Shown piece after piece: positions 43,049 to 50,972 of a stretch of DNA of 64,000 nt (its first letter is position 1; the number at the start of each line of letters is the position of its first letter). Both the position numbers and the translations under genes were made by a program. Source of the stretch: Bradyrhizobium sp. 170 (GTDB lineage Bacteria > Pseudomonadota > Alphaproteobacteria > Rhizobiales > Xanthobacteraceae). Under the pieces are notes generated by a model, which had not been told where the DNA came from, made no database searches, and worked only from the letters and a program-made list of their open reading frames with translations. The stretch covers positions 7,254,001 through 7,318,000 of the forward strand of contig NZ_CP064703.1 in the NCBI RefSeq assembly GCF_023101085.1, in the 5' to 3' direction.

Positions 43049-44692
43049 ATGGTAGGCAAGCAAATCGCATTCTCCGGCAGGGCGCGTGAAAGCATGCTGC
43101 GCGGTGTCGACATTCTCGCCAACGCGGTGCAGGTGACGCTCGGGCCCAAGGGCCGCAACGTGGCAATGGAAAAGTCGTTTGGCGCACCCCGCATTACCAA
43201 GGACGGTGTGACGGTCGCCGGAGATATCGAGCTCGAGAACAAATTCGAGAACATGGGGGCGCGGCTCGTGCGCGAGGTCGCGAGCAAGACCTCCTATGTC
43301 GCCGGTGACGGCACCACCACTGCAATCGTGCTGGCGGCTTCCCTCGTTCGCGAAGGCACCAAGGCAGTCGCCGCCGGCATGAATCCGATGGACCTGAAGC
43401 GCGGCATCGACCTTGCGGCCGAGGCTGTCGTCGAGGATCTCAAGAGGAACTCGAAGAAGATAACTTCCAACGACGAGATCGCGCAGGTCGGCACTATCTC
43501 CGCCAATGGCGATACCGAAATCGGCAGGTTGCTCGCCGAGGCCATGAAAAAGGTAGGCAAAGAAGGCGTGATCACGGCCGAAGAAGCGAAGTCGCTTGAG
43601 ACTGAGCTCGAAGTAGTCGAGGGCATGCAGTTCGATCGGGGTTATCTCTCGCCCCACTTCATCACCAATGCCGACAAGATGCGGGTGGAGATGGAGAATC
43701 CCTACGTCCTCGCTTATGAGAAGAAGCTCTCGGACTTGCGGGAACTGCTGCCACTGTTGGAATCCCTGGCGCAGACGGGTAAGCCGCTACTCATTATCGC
43801 AGAAGGGGTCGAAGGCGAAGCACTCGCCACCCTCGTGGTCAACAAACTGCGCGGCGGCCTCAAGGTCGCGGCGGTGAAAGCGCCCGGCTTTGGCGATCGC
43901 CGCAAGGCGATGCTGCAGGACGTGGCCATCCTTACCGGTGGTACCGCCATCTCGGAAGATCTCGGCATGAAGCTTGAGAACGCCACGCTCGACATGCTCG
44001 GCCGCGCCAGAACGGCAGTGATCGACAAGGAGAGCACCATGATCGTCGGCGGCGCCGGCAAGAAGGCAGACATCGAGGCCCGCATCAACGAAATTAAGCA
44101 GCACATCGCGGAGACCACCTCCGACTATGACCGCGAGAAGCTAGAGGAGCGGCTCGCCAAGCTCGCCGGCGGCGTGGCGGTGATCCATGTCGGGGGAGCC
44201 ACCGAGATCGACGCGAGGGAGCGCAAGGATCGTGTCGACGACGCGATGCATGCGACCCGTGCCGCGGTCGAAGAAGGCATCTTGCCGGGCGGCGGGGTGG
44301 CGCTGCTGCGCGCCGCCAAGGTGCTCGACCGGGTGAAGCCTGCCAACGAGGACCAGAAGCATGGCGTTGATATCGTCAAGAAGGCAATCAGCTGGCCAGC
44401 GCGCCAGATAGCACTAAACGCCGGCGCCGACGCCTCGGTGGTGATCGGCAAGATCCTGGAGAAGGAGCAGTACAACTGGGGTTATGATGCCCAGACCGGC
44501 GAGTACGGCGACCTGGTCTTCAAGGGCATCATCGATCCAACCAAGGTGGTGCGCACCGCGCTGCAGGACGCGGTCTCGGTCGCCGGCCTGCTCATCACCA
44601 CTGAGGCCATGGTTGCCGAGTTGCCGACGCCGCCGCCTCCACCTTTGCCGGGCCATGACCACGACCACCATCGCGGCGACATGGAATTCTGA
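43049..44692 (+). CDS. groEL: Chaperonin GroEL (Cpn60), orphan copy
   Basis: A 547-residue GroEL with full-length equatorial, intermediate and apical domains. [14 protein letters not shown] near residue 87, [24 protein letters not shown] near residue 180 and the C-terminal equatorial part ([19 protein letters not shown]) are present. Unusually, the usual glycine/methionine C-terminal tail is replaced by [22 protein letters not shown], proline- and histidine-rich. There is no groES ahead of it and no CIRCE-like element in the 232-bp upstream gap. Bradyrhizobia carry several GroEL paralogues; this one stands before sulfur-oxidation genes. Confidence 0.92.
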   Translation: MVGKQIAFSGRARESMLRGVDILANAVQVTLGPKGRNVAMEKSFGAPRITKDGVTVAGDIELENKFENMGARLVREVASKTSYVAGDGTTTAIVLAASLVREGTKAVAAGMNPMDLKRGIDLAAEAVVEDLKRNSKKITSNDEIAQVGTISANGDTEIGRLLAEAMKKVGKEGVITAEEAKSLETELEVVEGMQFDRGYLSPHFITNADKMRVEMENPYVLAYEKKLSDLRELLPLLESLAQTGKPLLIIAEGVEGEALATLVVNKLRGGLKVAAVKAPGFGDRRKAMLQDVAILTGGTAISEDLGMKLENATLDMLGRARTAVIDKESTMIVGGAGKKADIEARINEIKQHIAETTSDYDREKLEERLAKLAGGVAVIHVGGATEIDARERKDRVDDAMHATRAAVEEGILPGGGVALLRAAKVLDRVKPANEDQKHGVDIVKKAISWPARQIALNAGADASVVIGKILEKEQYNWGYDAQTGEYGDLVFKGIIDPTKVVRTALQDAVSVAGLLITTEAMVAELPTPPPPPLPGHDHDHHRGDMEF

Positions 44693-44869
44693 GCCGATCG
44701 CGATCGCGCACGCGGCCCCCATGCAGCTCCGTTGTGCCCGTCAACAGGATTAGGTGTCGCGCTGCGCCGACGGTCGCAGGCGCCTCCGACGAGGAGGAAT
44801 CGTCTTGTGAGAGCACCCATGGTAGAAATTGCTTGGAGAGTTCCGCCTGTCGATAGGGAGGATCTCGCG

Positions 44870-45337
44870 TTGGAGAAGACAAGGCCCCTTGGCTTTACAC
44901 GCCGAACCGTCTTGACAGCCGCCGTTGCGGGGACCACCGGCTTTGCAAGCGCCGCTCTCGCCTCATCACCGCCCCCGAACGGGGACGCGGCGGATCTCGT
45001 TAAGCAACTGACCGGAAAAATCCCGATCGCATCGGATCGTCTCCATCTGATGATGCCGCAGGTGTTTCCGAATGGCTATACGGTGCCACTCACGCTCGTG
45101 ATCGATAGTCCAATGACCGAATCCGATCACATCAGGCGCGTCTTGGTGCTTGCGCCGCGAAACCCGCTTGTCGAGGTTGCAACGTTTCATTTCGTCCCAC
45201 AACGCAGCGAGCCCCGCGTGTCGACACGCATTCGTCTTGCCGAGCCGCAATACGTCCTGGCGGTGGCGGAGATGAACGACGGTACGTTGCTGATGACCGA
45301 AAGCTGGGTCGAGGTCGCCACCAACGGATGCAAGTGA
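44870..45337 (+). CDS. SoxY-like sulfur carrier protein (Tat-exported)
   Basis: A 155-residue protein, starting at TTG 44870, eight bases after an AGGGAGG ribosome binding site. It has a twin-arginine signal (FTRRTVLTAAVAGTTGFASA) and an immunoglobulin-like SoxY domain (VPLTLVIDSPMTESDHIRRVLVL). Canonical SoxY ends with GGCGG, where the cysteine carries the sulfur substrate. Here the end reads VEVATNGCK: the cysteine is second from last, with a single glycine before it. The longer open frame from 44732 is not supported by a ribosome binding site. It pairs with SoxZ, 16 bp downstream. Confidence 0.8.
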   Translation: MEKTRPLGFTRRTVLTAAVAGTTGFASAALASSPPPNGDAADLVKQLTGKIPIASDRLHLMMPQVFPNGYTVPLTLVIDSPMTESDHIRRVLVLAPRNPLVEVATFHFVPQRSEPRVSTRIRLAEPQYVLAVAEMNDGTLLMTESWVEVATNGCK

Positions 45338-45353
45338 CGGAAGGAGGTGCGGA

Positions 45354-45680
45354 ATGTTCACTCCGGCACCCCGTGTGCAAGTACCAAGCACCGCCGCGAA
45401 CGGTGAGGTGTTTCCGGTCAAGACCCTGATCAGCCATCAGATGGAGACAGGGCTGCGGCACGATGACCGCGGCAACGCCATCCCGCGCAAGATCATCAAC
45501 AAGTTTATCTGTCGCCACAACGGCGTCGTGGTGTTCAGCGTCGATCTCCACGAAGCCATGGCGGCGAATCCTTTTATCGAATTCTACTTGCGCGCGACGG
45601 AGAGCGGCCAGCTCGAGTTCGTCTGGGAAGAGGATGGCGGCGGCGTCTATGTGTTGGAGCACCAGCTCACTGTCGCCTAG
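45354..45680 (+). CDS. soxZ: SoxZ, sulfur carrier partner subunit
   Basis: A 108-residue SoxZ. The segments GEVFPVKTLISHQMETGLRHDDRGNAIPRKIINKF (residues 18-52) and VVVFSVDLHEAMAANPFIEFYL are diagnostic. It is a cytoplasm-made periplasmic partner that binds SoxY. It has no signal peptide of its own, in line with co-export with Tat-targeted SoxY. It sits directly behind SoxY and ahead of a cytochrome and the flavocytochrome flavoprotein. Confidence 0.92.
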   Translation: MFTPAPRVQVPSTAANGEVFPVKTLISHQMETGLRHDDRGNAIPRKIINKFICRHNGVVVFSVDLHEAMAANPFIEFYLRATESGQLEFVWEEDGGGVYVLEHQLTVA

Positions 45681-45764
45681 TATCGCGGCCATGTTGCTAT
45701 GCTCCTTCGCGCCATAAGCAAGGAGATCGGCGATCGCAAATACCGGGATGGAGCCGGTCTCCGC

Positions 45765-46082
45765 ATGCGCAAAATCATCGCCGTTTCGATTGCCGCAGGT
45801 TCGTTCATTATTCTGGCCGATCGCAGCCAGGCAGCGGACCGCGATGGTGGAGCTCAACTCGCCGCGATGTGCGCGTCGTGCCATCGTCTGGATGGCGGCG
45901 ATGGTGGTATTCCGACGATCCTTGGTATGAGTCCGGAGATGCTCGCCCGCGCAATGCTCGCGTACAGATCGCGCGAGCGCCCGAGCCATATCATGCGTGC
46001 CATCGCCCTGTCGCTCAGCGATGAAGAAATCGTGATCGTGGCGCGGTATCTCGCAGCTCTGAACAAGCAGGTTAGGCCATGA
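45765..46082 (+). CDS. Periplasmic monohaem cytochrome c
   Basis: A 105-residue c-type cytochrome with signal peptide (residues 1-23, ending SQA) and one haem motif, CASCH, near residue 34, with a methionine in GMSPEMLARAM as likely axial ligand. It overlaps the start of the flavoprotein gene by four bases (ATGA), so the two are translated together. It is probably the cytochrome partner (FccA-like) that accepts electrons from the sulfide dehydrogenase, although FccA of studied bacteria is usually dihaem. The upstream extension to 45699 is not needed, because the signal peptide starts at 45765. Confidence 0.85.
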   Translation: MRKIIAVSIAAGSFIILADRSQAADRDGGAQLAAMCASCHRLDGGDGGIPTILGMSPEMLARAMLAYRSRERPSHIMRAIALSLSDEEIVIVARYLAALNKQVRP

Positions 46083-47359
46083 AGTCCCGGACGCGTCGAG
46101 AGTTCGTCTACTTGACGGGAGCGATGGCCCTCGCAGCACTCGGCCCTCGATTGGCTGCAAGCGAATCCAAGGCGAGGGTTGTCGTCGTCGGCGGCGGCAT
46201 CGGCGGTGCCACGGCCGCCAAGTACTTGGCCGTCAGCGCGCCAACGATCGAGGTCACCCTGGTTGAGCCAAAGCCGAACTATACGACCTGCTTTTTCAGC
46301 AACCTCTATCTCGCTGGGCTATGCTCGCTCGATTCGCTTACGCATGGGTACGAGACACTTGCACAACGATACGGCATAAATGTTATTCATGACTCCGTGG
46401 CAGCGGTTGATCCGGTCGCAAAAACCGTCGGGCTCAAGAGTGGTCCAAAATTAACTTACGACCGCGTCGTCGTTGCCCCTGGGATCGCTTTCAACTACGA
46501 CGCCCTCGCGGGATATGACGAGGCGGCAACGCAGGTCATCCCGCATGCTTGGAACGCAGGCCTACAGACGCAGCTGCTGCGACGGCAGCTCGAAAGCATG
46601 GAGGATGGCGGCGTCTTTGTGCTCGTCGCGCCCCCCAACCCGTTCCGCTGCCCGCCCGCCCCATACGAACGTGCCTCTTTGGTTGCCTATTATTTCAAAC
46701 AACATAAACCGCGCTCGAGGATCCTGATCCTCGATGCGAAAGATAGCTTCAACGCGCAGGATCTATTTCTGGATGCGTGGGAGCGACACTATCGGGGTAT
46801 GATCGAATGGCTACCTGCCCAATTCACCGGTGGAATAAAGGCCATCGACGTGAAGGAGCGATCCGTCAAGACTGCGAGCGAGACGTTCAAGGCCGCGGTC
46901 GCAAATGTCATACCCCCGCAAAGGGCCGGCCAGTTCGCGCAGCAAAACGGCCTCGTGGATCAATCGGGCTGGTGCCCGATCGATCCCATAACGTTCGAAT
47001 CGAAGCTACAGCCGGGAATCCATGTGGTGGGCGATGCGAGCAGTGCCGGCGACATGCCGAAATCGGCGTTCGTTGCGAATAGCCAAGCCAAGGCCTGCGC
47101 GTTTGCCATAGCCGCGGCGCTGACCGGGTCCGAGCGCCAATCGCCTCATTTGTTCAACACTTGCTATACTCATCTTGGTCCCGACGATGCGGTTAGCAAT
47201 GCTGTCAGCTTCAAGCCCGTGGCCGGAACGATCAAGATCGTCGACAATTTCGTCAGTCAGGTGCAGGAAAGCGCCGAAACCCGCCACCGGACCGCACGGG
47301 AGGCGCAAAGCTGGTACGCTGCCTTTATGCGTGACACGTTCGGCTATGCCGCTTTCTGA
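46079..47359 (+). CDS. fccB: Flavocytochrome c sulfide dehydrogenase flavoprotein
   Basis: A 426-residue FccB/SoxF-type flavoprotein. A twin-arginine signal (SRTRREFVYLTGAMALAAL) is followed by an FAD-binding Rossmann motif GGGIGGATAAKYL near residue 40. The two cysteines expected for sulfide oxidation are present: NPFRCPPAPYER near residue 190 and NTCYTHLGPDD near residue 360. It would oxidise sulfide and pass electrons to the monohaem cytochrome encoded just upstream. Its end converges on, and overlaps by 16 bp, the end of the copper ATPase gene. Confidence 0.9.
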   Translation: MKSRTRREFVYLTGAMALAALGPRLAASESKARVVVVGGGIGGATAAKYLAVSAPTIEVTLVEPKPNYTTCFFSNLYLAGLCSLDSLTHGYETLAQRYGINVIHDSVAAVDPVAKTVGLKSGPKLTYDRVVVAPGIAFNYDALAGYDEAATQVIPHAWNAGLQTQLLRRQLESMEDGGVFVLVAPPNPFRCPPAPYERASLVAYYFKQHKPRSRILILDAKDSFNAQDLFLDAWERHYRGMIEWLPAQFTGGIKAIDVKERSVKTASETFKAAVANVIPPQRAGQFAQQNGLVDQSGWCPIDPITFESKLQPGIHVVGDASSAGDMPKSAFVANSQAKACAFAIAAALTGSERQSPHLFNTCYTHLGPDDAVSNAVSFKPVAGTIKIVDNFVSQVQESAETRHRTAREAQSWYAAFMRDTFGYAAF

Positions 47360-49503
47360 TTTGAAGTGGCCGTGCTGCGAGGTGCAGGAGCGCTCTCCGC
47401 CGCGGCGGATGGAACTGGTTCGGGCAGCCGCTCCAACCGCAGCGAATTCAGGACGACGATGATGCTTGAGCCGGCCATCACTGCCGCCGCCAGCACTGGC
47501 TGGAGGACTCCGACCATCGCCAGCCCAATCGCGATGAGATTATAACCGAACGCCCACGCCAGGTTGGTGAGAATGGTTGCGCGAACTGCGCGAGCGACGT
47601 CGATCACCCACGGCAGCGTCCGTAGCCCCCCGGGTGGGAGCACGACCGCTGCGGCCTCGCGAGCGAGGTCCGTCGCCGAACCGACAGCGATCCCGACATC
47701 GGCTCCGACCAACACCGGCGCGTCATTGAGGCCGTCGCCGACCATCGCTACCATGCCATGGTCATGCCGGCGGCGTCCCAGCGCCGCGCGTTTGGCCTCG
47801 GGTATGAGGCCCGCCTCGATATCGCCGCGCTCAATTCCGACCGCAGCGGCAATCCGCACTGCGGCTGCCGGAAGATCGCCGGTCAACAGCATCACGAGCA
47901 CCCCACGGCGGCGCAGCGCTTCGACGGTCGAGCGCGCCTCCGGCAGCGGCGTATCGTCAAGTGAAAGCACAGCATATGCCCGCTCGCCCCAGCCGACATA
48001 GATCACGGAATGGCTGCTCGCTTCACGCCGTCTCCCGTAATCAGCCAGGTTTGGCGTCAGCGACCAACCCAACTCCCGCATCAATGCGGCGCTGCCTGCC
48101 GCTACGATCCGACCGTCCGACTTGCCACGGATGCCACGCCCCGGCACGACTCGAACGTCGTGGATGGCGACTGGCTCGAGCCCGCGCACAGCTGCCGCTG
48201 CAGATATAGCGCGGGCCAAGCCGTGCTCGGAATGGCGCTCCAGTCCGGCGGCATGCGCGAGCACCACATCGGCGCTGGTTCCATCGCTGTCGATAGCGAC
48301 AACGCGCGCCTGACCCGAGGTGAGTGTGCCGGTCTTGTCGAAGGCGATCAGCCGGATGCGCGCCAGCGCCTCGAGCGCGGCCGGGTCGCGCACCAGGCAG
48401 CCGTGTCGGGCCAGCCGTCCAATGCCCAGCGAGGTGGCCATCGGTGCCGCCAGCCCGACTGCGCAGGGACAGGCCACCACTAGTACCGCAAGGCCGATCA
48501 ATAGCGCACGGTCGAACGGCAAGTGCCGCGACCAGTACACCGACGCTCCAATGCCCAGCACGAGAATAATCGGCACGAAGACGCCTACAATGTTGTCGGC
48601 GAGACGCTGGCTCGGGCTGCGGCGGATCAATGCATCCCGTACCGATCGACAAATCTGCGCCCAGCGGGTGGCGTTTGCCACGCCGCTGCTTTGGATCAGG
48701 AGCGGCCCGTCAAGACTGATGCTGCCGGCGATCACATGCGAGCCGACGCCCTTGGCGATCTGCCGGCTTTCGCCTGTGATCAGGGCCTCGTCGGTGTGCG
48801 ATTCGCCCTCCATGATCACGCCATCGACGGGAATGCGTTCGCCCGGCCGAACTCGAACCAGCACACCTGCGTCAACCTCGCGCACCGGCCGGCGGTACTC
48901 TCCGTCGCCAATGACGATAGTGGCCCACTCTCTTTCCGCGGCCAAGAGCGGCTGCAGGTCACGCGCCGCCCGTGCACGCCCGGCGGCGTCGAGATAGTAG
49001 CCCGCGGTGAACAGCATCAGCACCATGGTGGCCGTATCGAAGTAAACGTGCGGGCTGCCCTCGATGGTGGCAAAAGCGGAATAAAGGTAGGCGGCGCCGA
49101 CGCCGACGACGATCAGCGCCGACGAGGTCAGGCGCCCCTCCCTGCCGTGGAGCCACGTCTCGCGCAGAAACGGTCCGCCGAGAATGATCACCGCGGGTGT
49201 TGCGAACAGCCAGAGCAGGAGATGAATCCAGGGAAGCATCTCGGCTTCCGCGCCGCTGAAGGCGTCGCTGTACAGGAGCAAGCTGAACAGCATGATATTC
49301 ATGGAAAGAAAGCCGCCGACACCGAGCCGAATCAGCAGCCAAGCGGCCTCCCATTCCTCGGTTTTGCCGTGCTTGACCTGGTAGGCGATACAGCAGCCGT
49401 AGCAGCAGAATGCGCAAGCCTCACCGTTCACCGAGCGTTGCATCGCCCGCCGCCCGATAGGTAACAGGCAATGGCTGCACAGAGCATGGTCCTGTCCCGT
49501 CAT
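47344..49503 (-). CDS. ccoI: P1B-type copper-translocating ATPase, CcoI/FixI-like
   Basis: A 719-residue P-type ATPase. It has the CPC ion-binding motif (VVACPCAVGLA), TGES, the phosphorylation site DKTGTLTSG and the hinge GDGLNDAPVL. The N-terminus does not carry a HMA domain; instead a short cysteine-rich module has C9, C12, C30, C33, C34, C37 and C38, as in FixI/CcoI, which supply copper to cbb3 oxidase. Start at 49503 overlaps the preceding gene's stop. Last gene of the oxidase cluster; it meets the fccB end head-on. Confidence 0.85.
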   Translation of the reverse strand: MTGQDHALCSHCLLPIGRRAMQRSVNGEACAFCCYGCCIAYQVKHGKTEEWEAAWLLIRLGVGGFLSMNIMLFSLLLYSDAFSGAEAEMLPWIHLLLWLFATPAVIILGGPFLRETWLHGREGRLTSSALIVVGVGAAYLYSAFATIEGSPHVYFDTATMVLMLFTAGYYLDAAGRARAARDLQPLLAAEREWATIVIGDGEYRRPVREVDAGVLVRVRPGERIPVDGVIMEGESHTDEALITGESRQIAKGVGSHVIAGSISLDGPLLIQSSGVANATRWAQICRSVRDALIRRSPSQRLADNIVGVFVPIILVLGIGASVYWSRHLPFDRALLIGLAVLVVACPCAVGLAAPMATSLGIGRLARHGCLVRDPAALEALARIRLIAFDKTGTLTSGQARVVAIDSDGTSADVVLAHAAGLERHSEHGLARAISAAAAVRGLEPVAIHDVRVVPGRGIRGKSDGRIVAAGSAALMRELGWSLTPNLADYGRRREASSHSVIYVGWGERAYAVLSLDDTPLPEARSTVEALRRRGVLVMLLTGDLPAAAVRIAAAVGIERGDIEAGLIPEAKRAALGRRRHDHGMVAMVGDGLNDAPVLVGADVGIAVGSATDLAREAAAVVLPPGGLRTLPWVIDVARAVRATILTNLAWAFGYNLIAIGLAMVGVLQPVLAAAVMAGSSIIVVLNSLRLERLPEPVPSAAAESAPAPRSTATSNQKAA

Positions 49504-50249
49504 GCCGGATATCCTCCCGACCAACCATGGGCGATGTGCGCGGCGAAGGGCAGGATGCCGCGGCCGACGGTAACGAGACCGAGCAGCAAGATGCAGCTGC
49601 CCGCCAGCCATACGCCCCGTTGCCGCCACGCTGGCGCCAGCGCTCGACCAACGCCGCCCATCAGCAGCAACGCGGGGAAGGTCCCGAGCCCGAAAGCGGC
49701 CATGGTAAGAAAGCCGTGCAGTGCCCCGGCCGTGCTCGCTGCCTGGGCAGCAAAGGCGTAGACCAGCGGACAAGGCAGGAAGCCGTTGAATACGCCAAAC
49801 GCGAGCGGGGCGGCATGTCCCGGCGCCGTCAACAGGCTGCGCAGCGATGCCGCGAGCGCACTGGCGCCGAAGCCGGCGGTGACGCGATGCAGGTGCGGCA
49901 GCAGGCCAAAGAACTGCAGCGCCATGGCGATCATCAGCAGTCCGGCGAGGATCGCGAGAATCCGCTGACCGGCGTCAAGCGAACCAGTCAGCAGCGGGAC
50001 TGTCGTTCCCTGCGGCGTGCATATGACTTGGCCGAAGGCGCCGGCGAGTCCGCCGAGAAAGCAGTACGTCGTCAATCGCCCCGTATTGTACAGCAGATGG
50101 CGCAGAACTGTCGCGCCGCGTCCCTGCGGATCGCGGCCCAGCGCGCAAGCGAACCCGCCGCACATACCGATGCAGTGAAAACTGCCGGCGAACCCTGCGA
50201 CGAAGATCACGAGATAGGCGGTCATCGGCAGATTGCCCGGCCCATCCAA
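49500..50249 (-). CDS. SafE/TauE-like membrane protein with GMCGG motif
   Basis: A 249-residue membrane protein with about six hydrophobic segments and the motif GSFHCIGMCGGFACALG near residue 25. Proteins of this group (often called sulfite exporter TauE/SafE) stand beside ccoS and ccoI in many cbb3 loci and are thought to help with copper handling or oxidase assembly. The start at 50249 gives nine extra residues; ATG 50225 is also possible. Its stop overlaps the ATG of the ATPase gene. Confidence 0.8.
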   Translation of the reverse strand: MDGPGNLPMTAYLVIFVAGFAGSFHCIGMCGGFACALGRDPQGRGATVLRHLLYNTGRLTTYCFLGGLAGAFGQVICTPQGTTVPLLTGSLDAGQRILAILAGLLMIAMALQFFGLLPHLHRVTAGFGASALAASLRSLLTAPGHAAPLAFGVFNGFLPCPLVYAFAAQAASTAGALHGFLTMAAFGLGTFPALLLMGGVGRALAPAWRQRGVWLAGSCILLLGLVTVGRGILPFAAHIAHGWSGGYPA

Positions 50250-50282
50250 CGCTTGTGCAGTGACGGCACCGCTTCGCCGCCG

Positions 50283-50405
50283 CTACCCACGCACGAGATA
50301 GGCGACCCAAATGAAGAATGCGACGGTGGCTATCGCGAAGCCGACAAGCGCGATGATCTGGATCGCACTCGCATCGGCGAGCGAAAAAACCGGATTCTCG
50401 ATCAT
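50283..50405 (-). CDS. Small single-helix membrane protein, 40 residues
   Basis: Encodes a 40-residue protein beginning MIENPVFSLADASAIQIIAL, with one transmembrane helix over about residues 15-36 and a terminal VRG. AGGAGG stands six bases before the ATG. It is too short for standard gene callers. Its position between the oxidase structural genes and SafE/CcoI suggests an oxidase accessory helix in the manner of CcoQ or CcoM. Confidence 0.65.
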   Translation of the reverse strand: MIENPVFSLADASAIQIIALVGFAIATVAFFIWVAYLVRG

Positions 50406-50419
50406 GCGCGCCCTCCTGG

Positions 50420-50542
50420 TCAGCCGAAATAGACACGGACTACGTTTATGGCTAACTCGATAAACAGGAACAGCAGATTCAAGGCCACGAGGGCGAGAAT
50501 GATCCTGGCTACCAGCACCTTCTGCTCCTTCTGAACCGGCAA
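50420..50542 (-). CDS. Small single-helix membrane protein, 40 residues (TTG start)
   Basis: Encodes a 40-residue protein beginning LPVQKEQKVLVARIILALVA, with one transmembrane helix over about residues 10-32 and a basic-aromatic end (VVRVYFG). It starts at TTG, with AAGGAG six to seven bases upstream. It is 14 bp before the other 40-residue gene. Probably an accessory helix of the oxidase; alternative roles cannot be excluded. Confidence 0.6.
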   Translation of the reverse strand: MPVQKEQKVLVARIILALVALNLLFLFIELAINVVRVYFG

Positions 50543-50605
50543 TTCCTGCTCCTTTATTTCGAATCGGAATCAGTCAGTCACCGGCTTGCAGGTGGGTCGG
50601 GATCG

Positions 50606-50815
50606 CTAGACACGTCCCGGTCCCAGCCCACCCCAATAGACGACGAGATAGTACAGCGCCCAGATGAAGAGGACGACATAGACAACCAGCAGCCACACGG
50701 GAATGTAGCCGTGGCGAGACTGAATAGTGCCGCCGGCATACTCCTCCATCTCCTCCGTCTCGGTGGGTGAGCTGTTATTCGCCGTCGTGCTTGGCGTGCG
50801 CGTCGGATCCGTCAT
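50606..50815 (-). CDS. Small membrane protein resembling the CcoP N-terminal segment
   Basis: A 69-residue protein. After a threonine/glutamate-rich N-terminus, the sequence GYIPVWLLVVYVVLFIWALY provides a single transmembrane helix followed by a GGLGPGR end. CcoP subunits begin with a comparable membrane segment before their dihaem part. No separate CcoP exists here; the two extra cytochrome domains are fused to CcoO, so this may be the split-off anchor. AGAGGGAG eight bases ahead supports the ATG at 50815, giving a 41-bp overlap with the CcoS-like gene. Confidence 0.65.
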   Translation of the reverse strand: MTDPTRTPSTTANNSSPTETEEMEEYAGGTIQSRHGYIPVWLLVVYVVLFIWALYYLVVYWGGLGPGRV

Positions 50816-50966
50816 CGCCGATCTCCCTCTGCAGGAACCGTATGGATGCATCGTCGGCGCCGCGGAAGGCGCCCGAGAGCACGCCCCAAATGAAGACGCA
50901 AAGTGCACCGAGACTCATCATCAAGGCTGCAATGTAGGGGCCGACGATCTCGAAATAGATGGTCAT
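50775..50966 (-). CDS. ccoS: CcoS-like cbb3 assembly protein
   Basis: A 63-residue protein: one transmembrane helix (AALMMSLGALCVFIWGVLSG), then GAFRGADDASIRFLQREIGDD. CcoS family members share a W...G-x-F-x-D/G-D-x(5)-R-x-L pattern, which fits. CcoS is needed for cofactor insertion into cbb3 oxidase. AAGGAG lies nine bases upstream and overlaps the end of the ccoO-type gene, so the two are cotranscribed. Confidence 0.75.
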   Translation of the reverse strand: MTIYFEIVGPYIAALMMSLGALCVFIWGVLSGAFRGADDASIRFLQREIGDDGSDAHAKHDGE

Positions 50967-50972
50967 CGCTCT

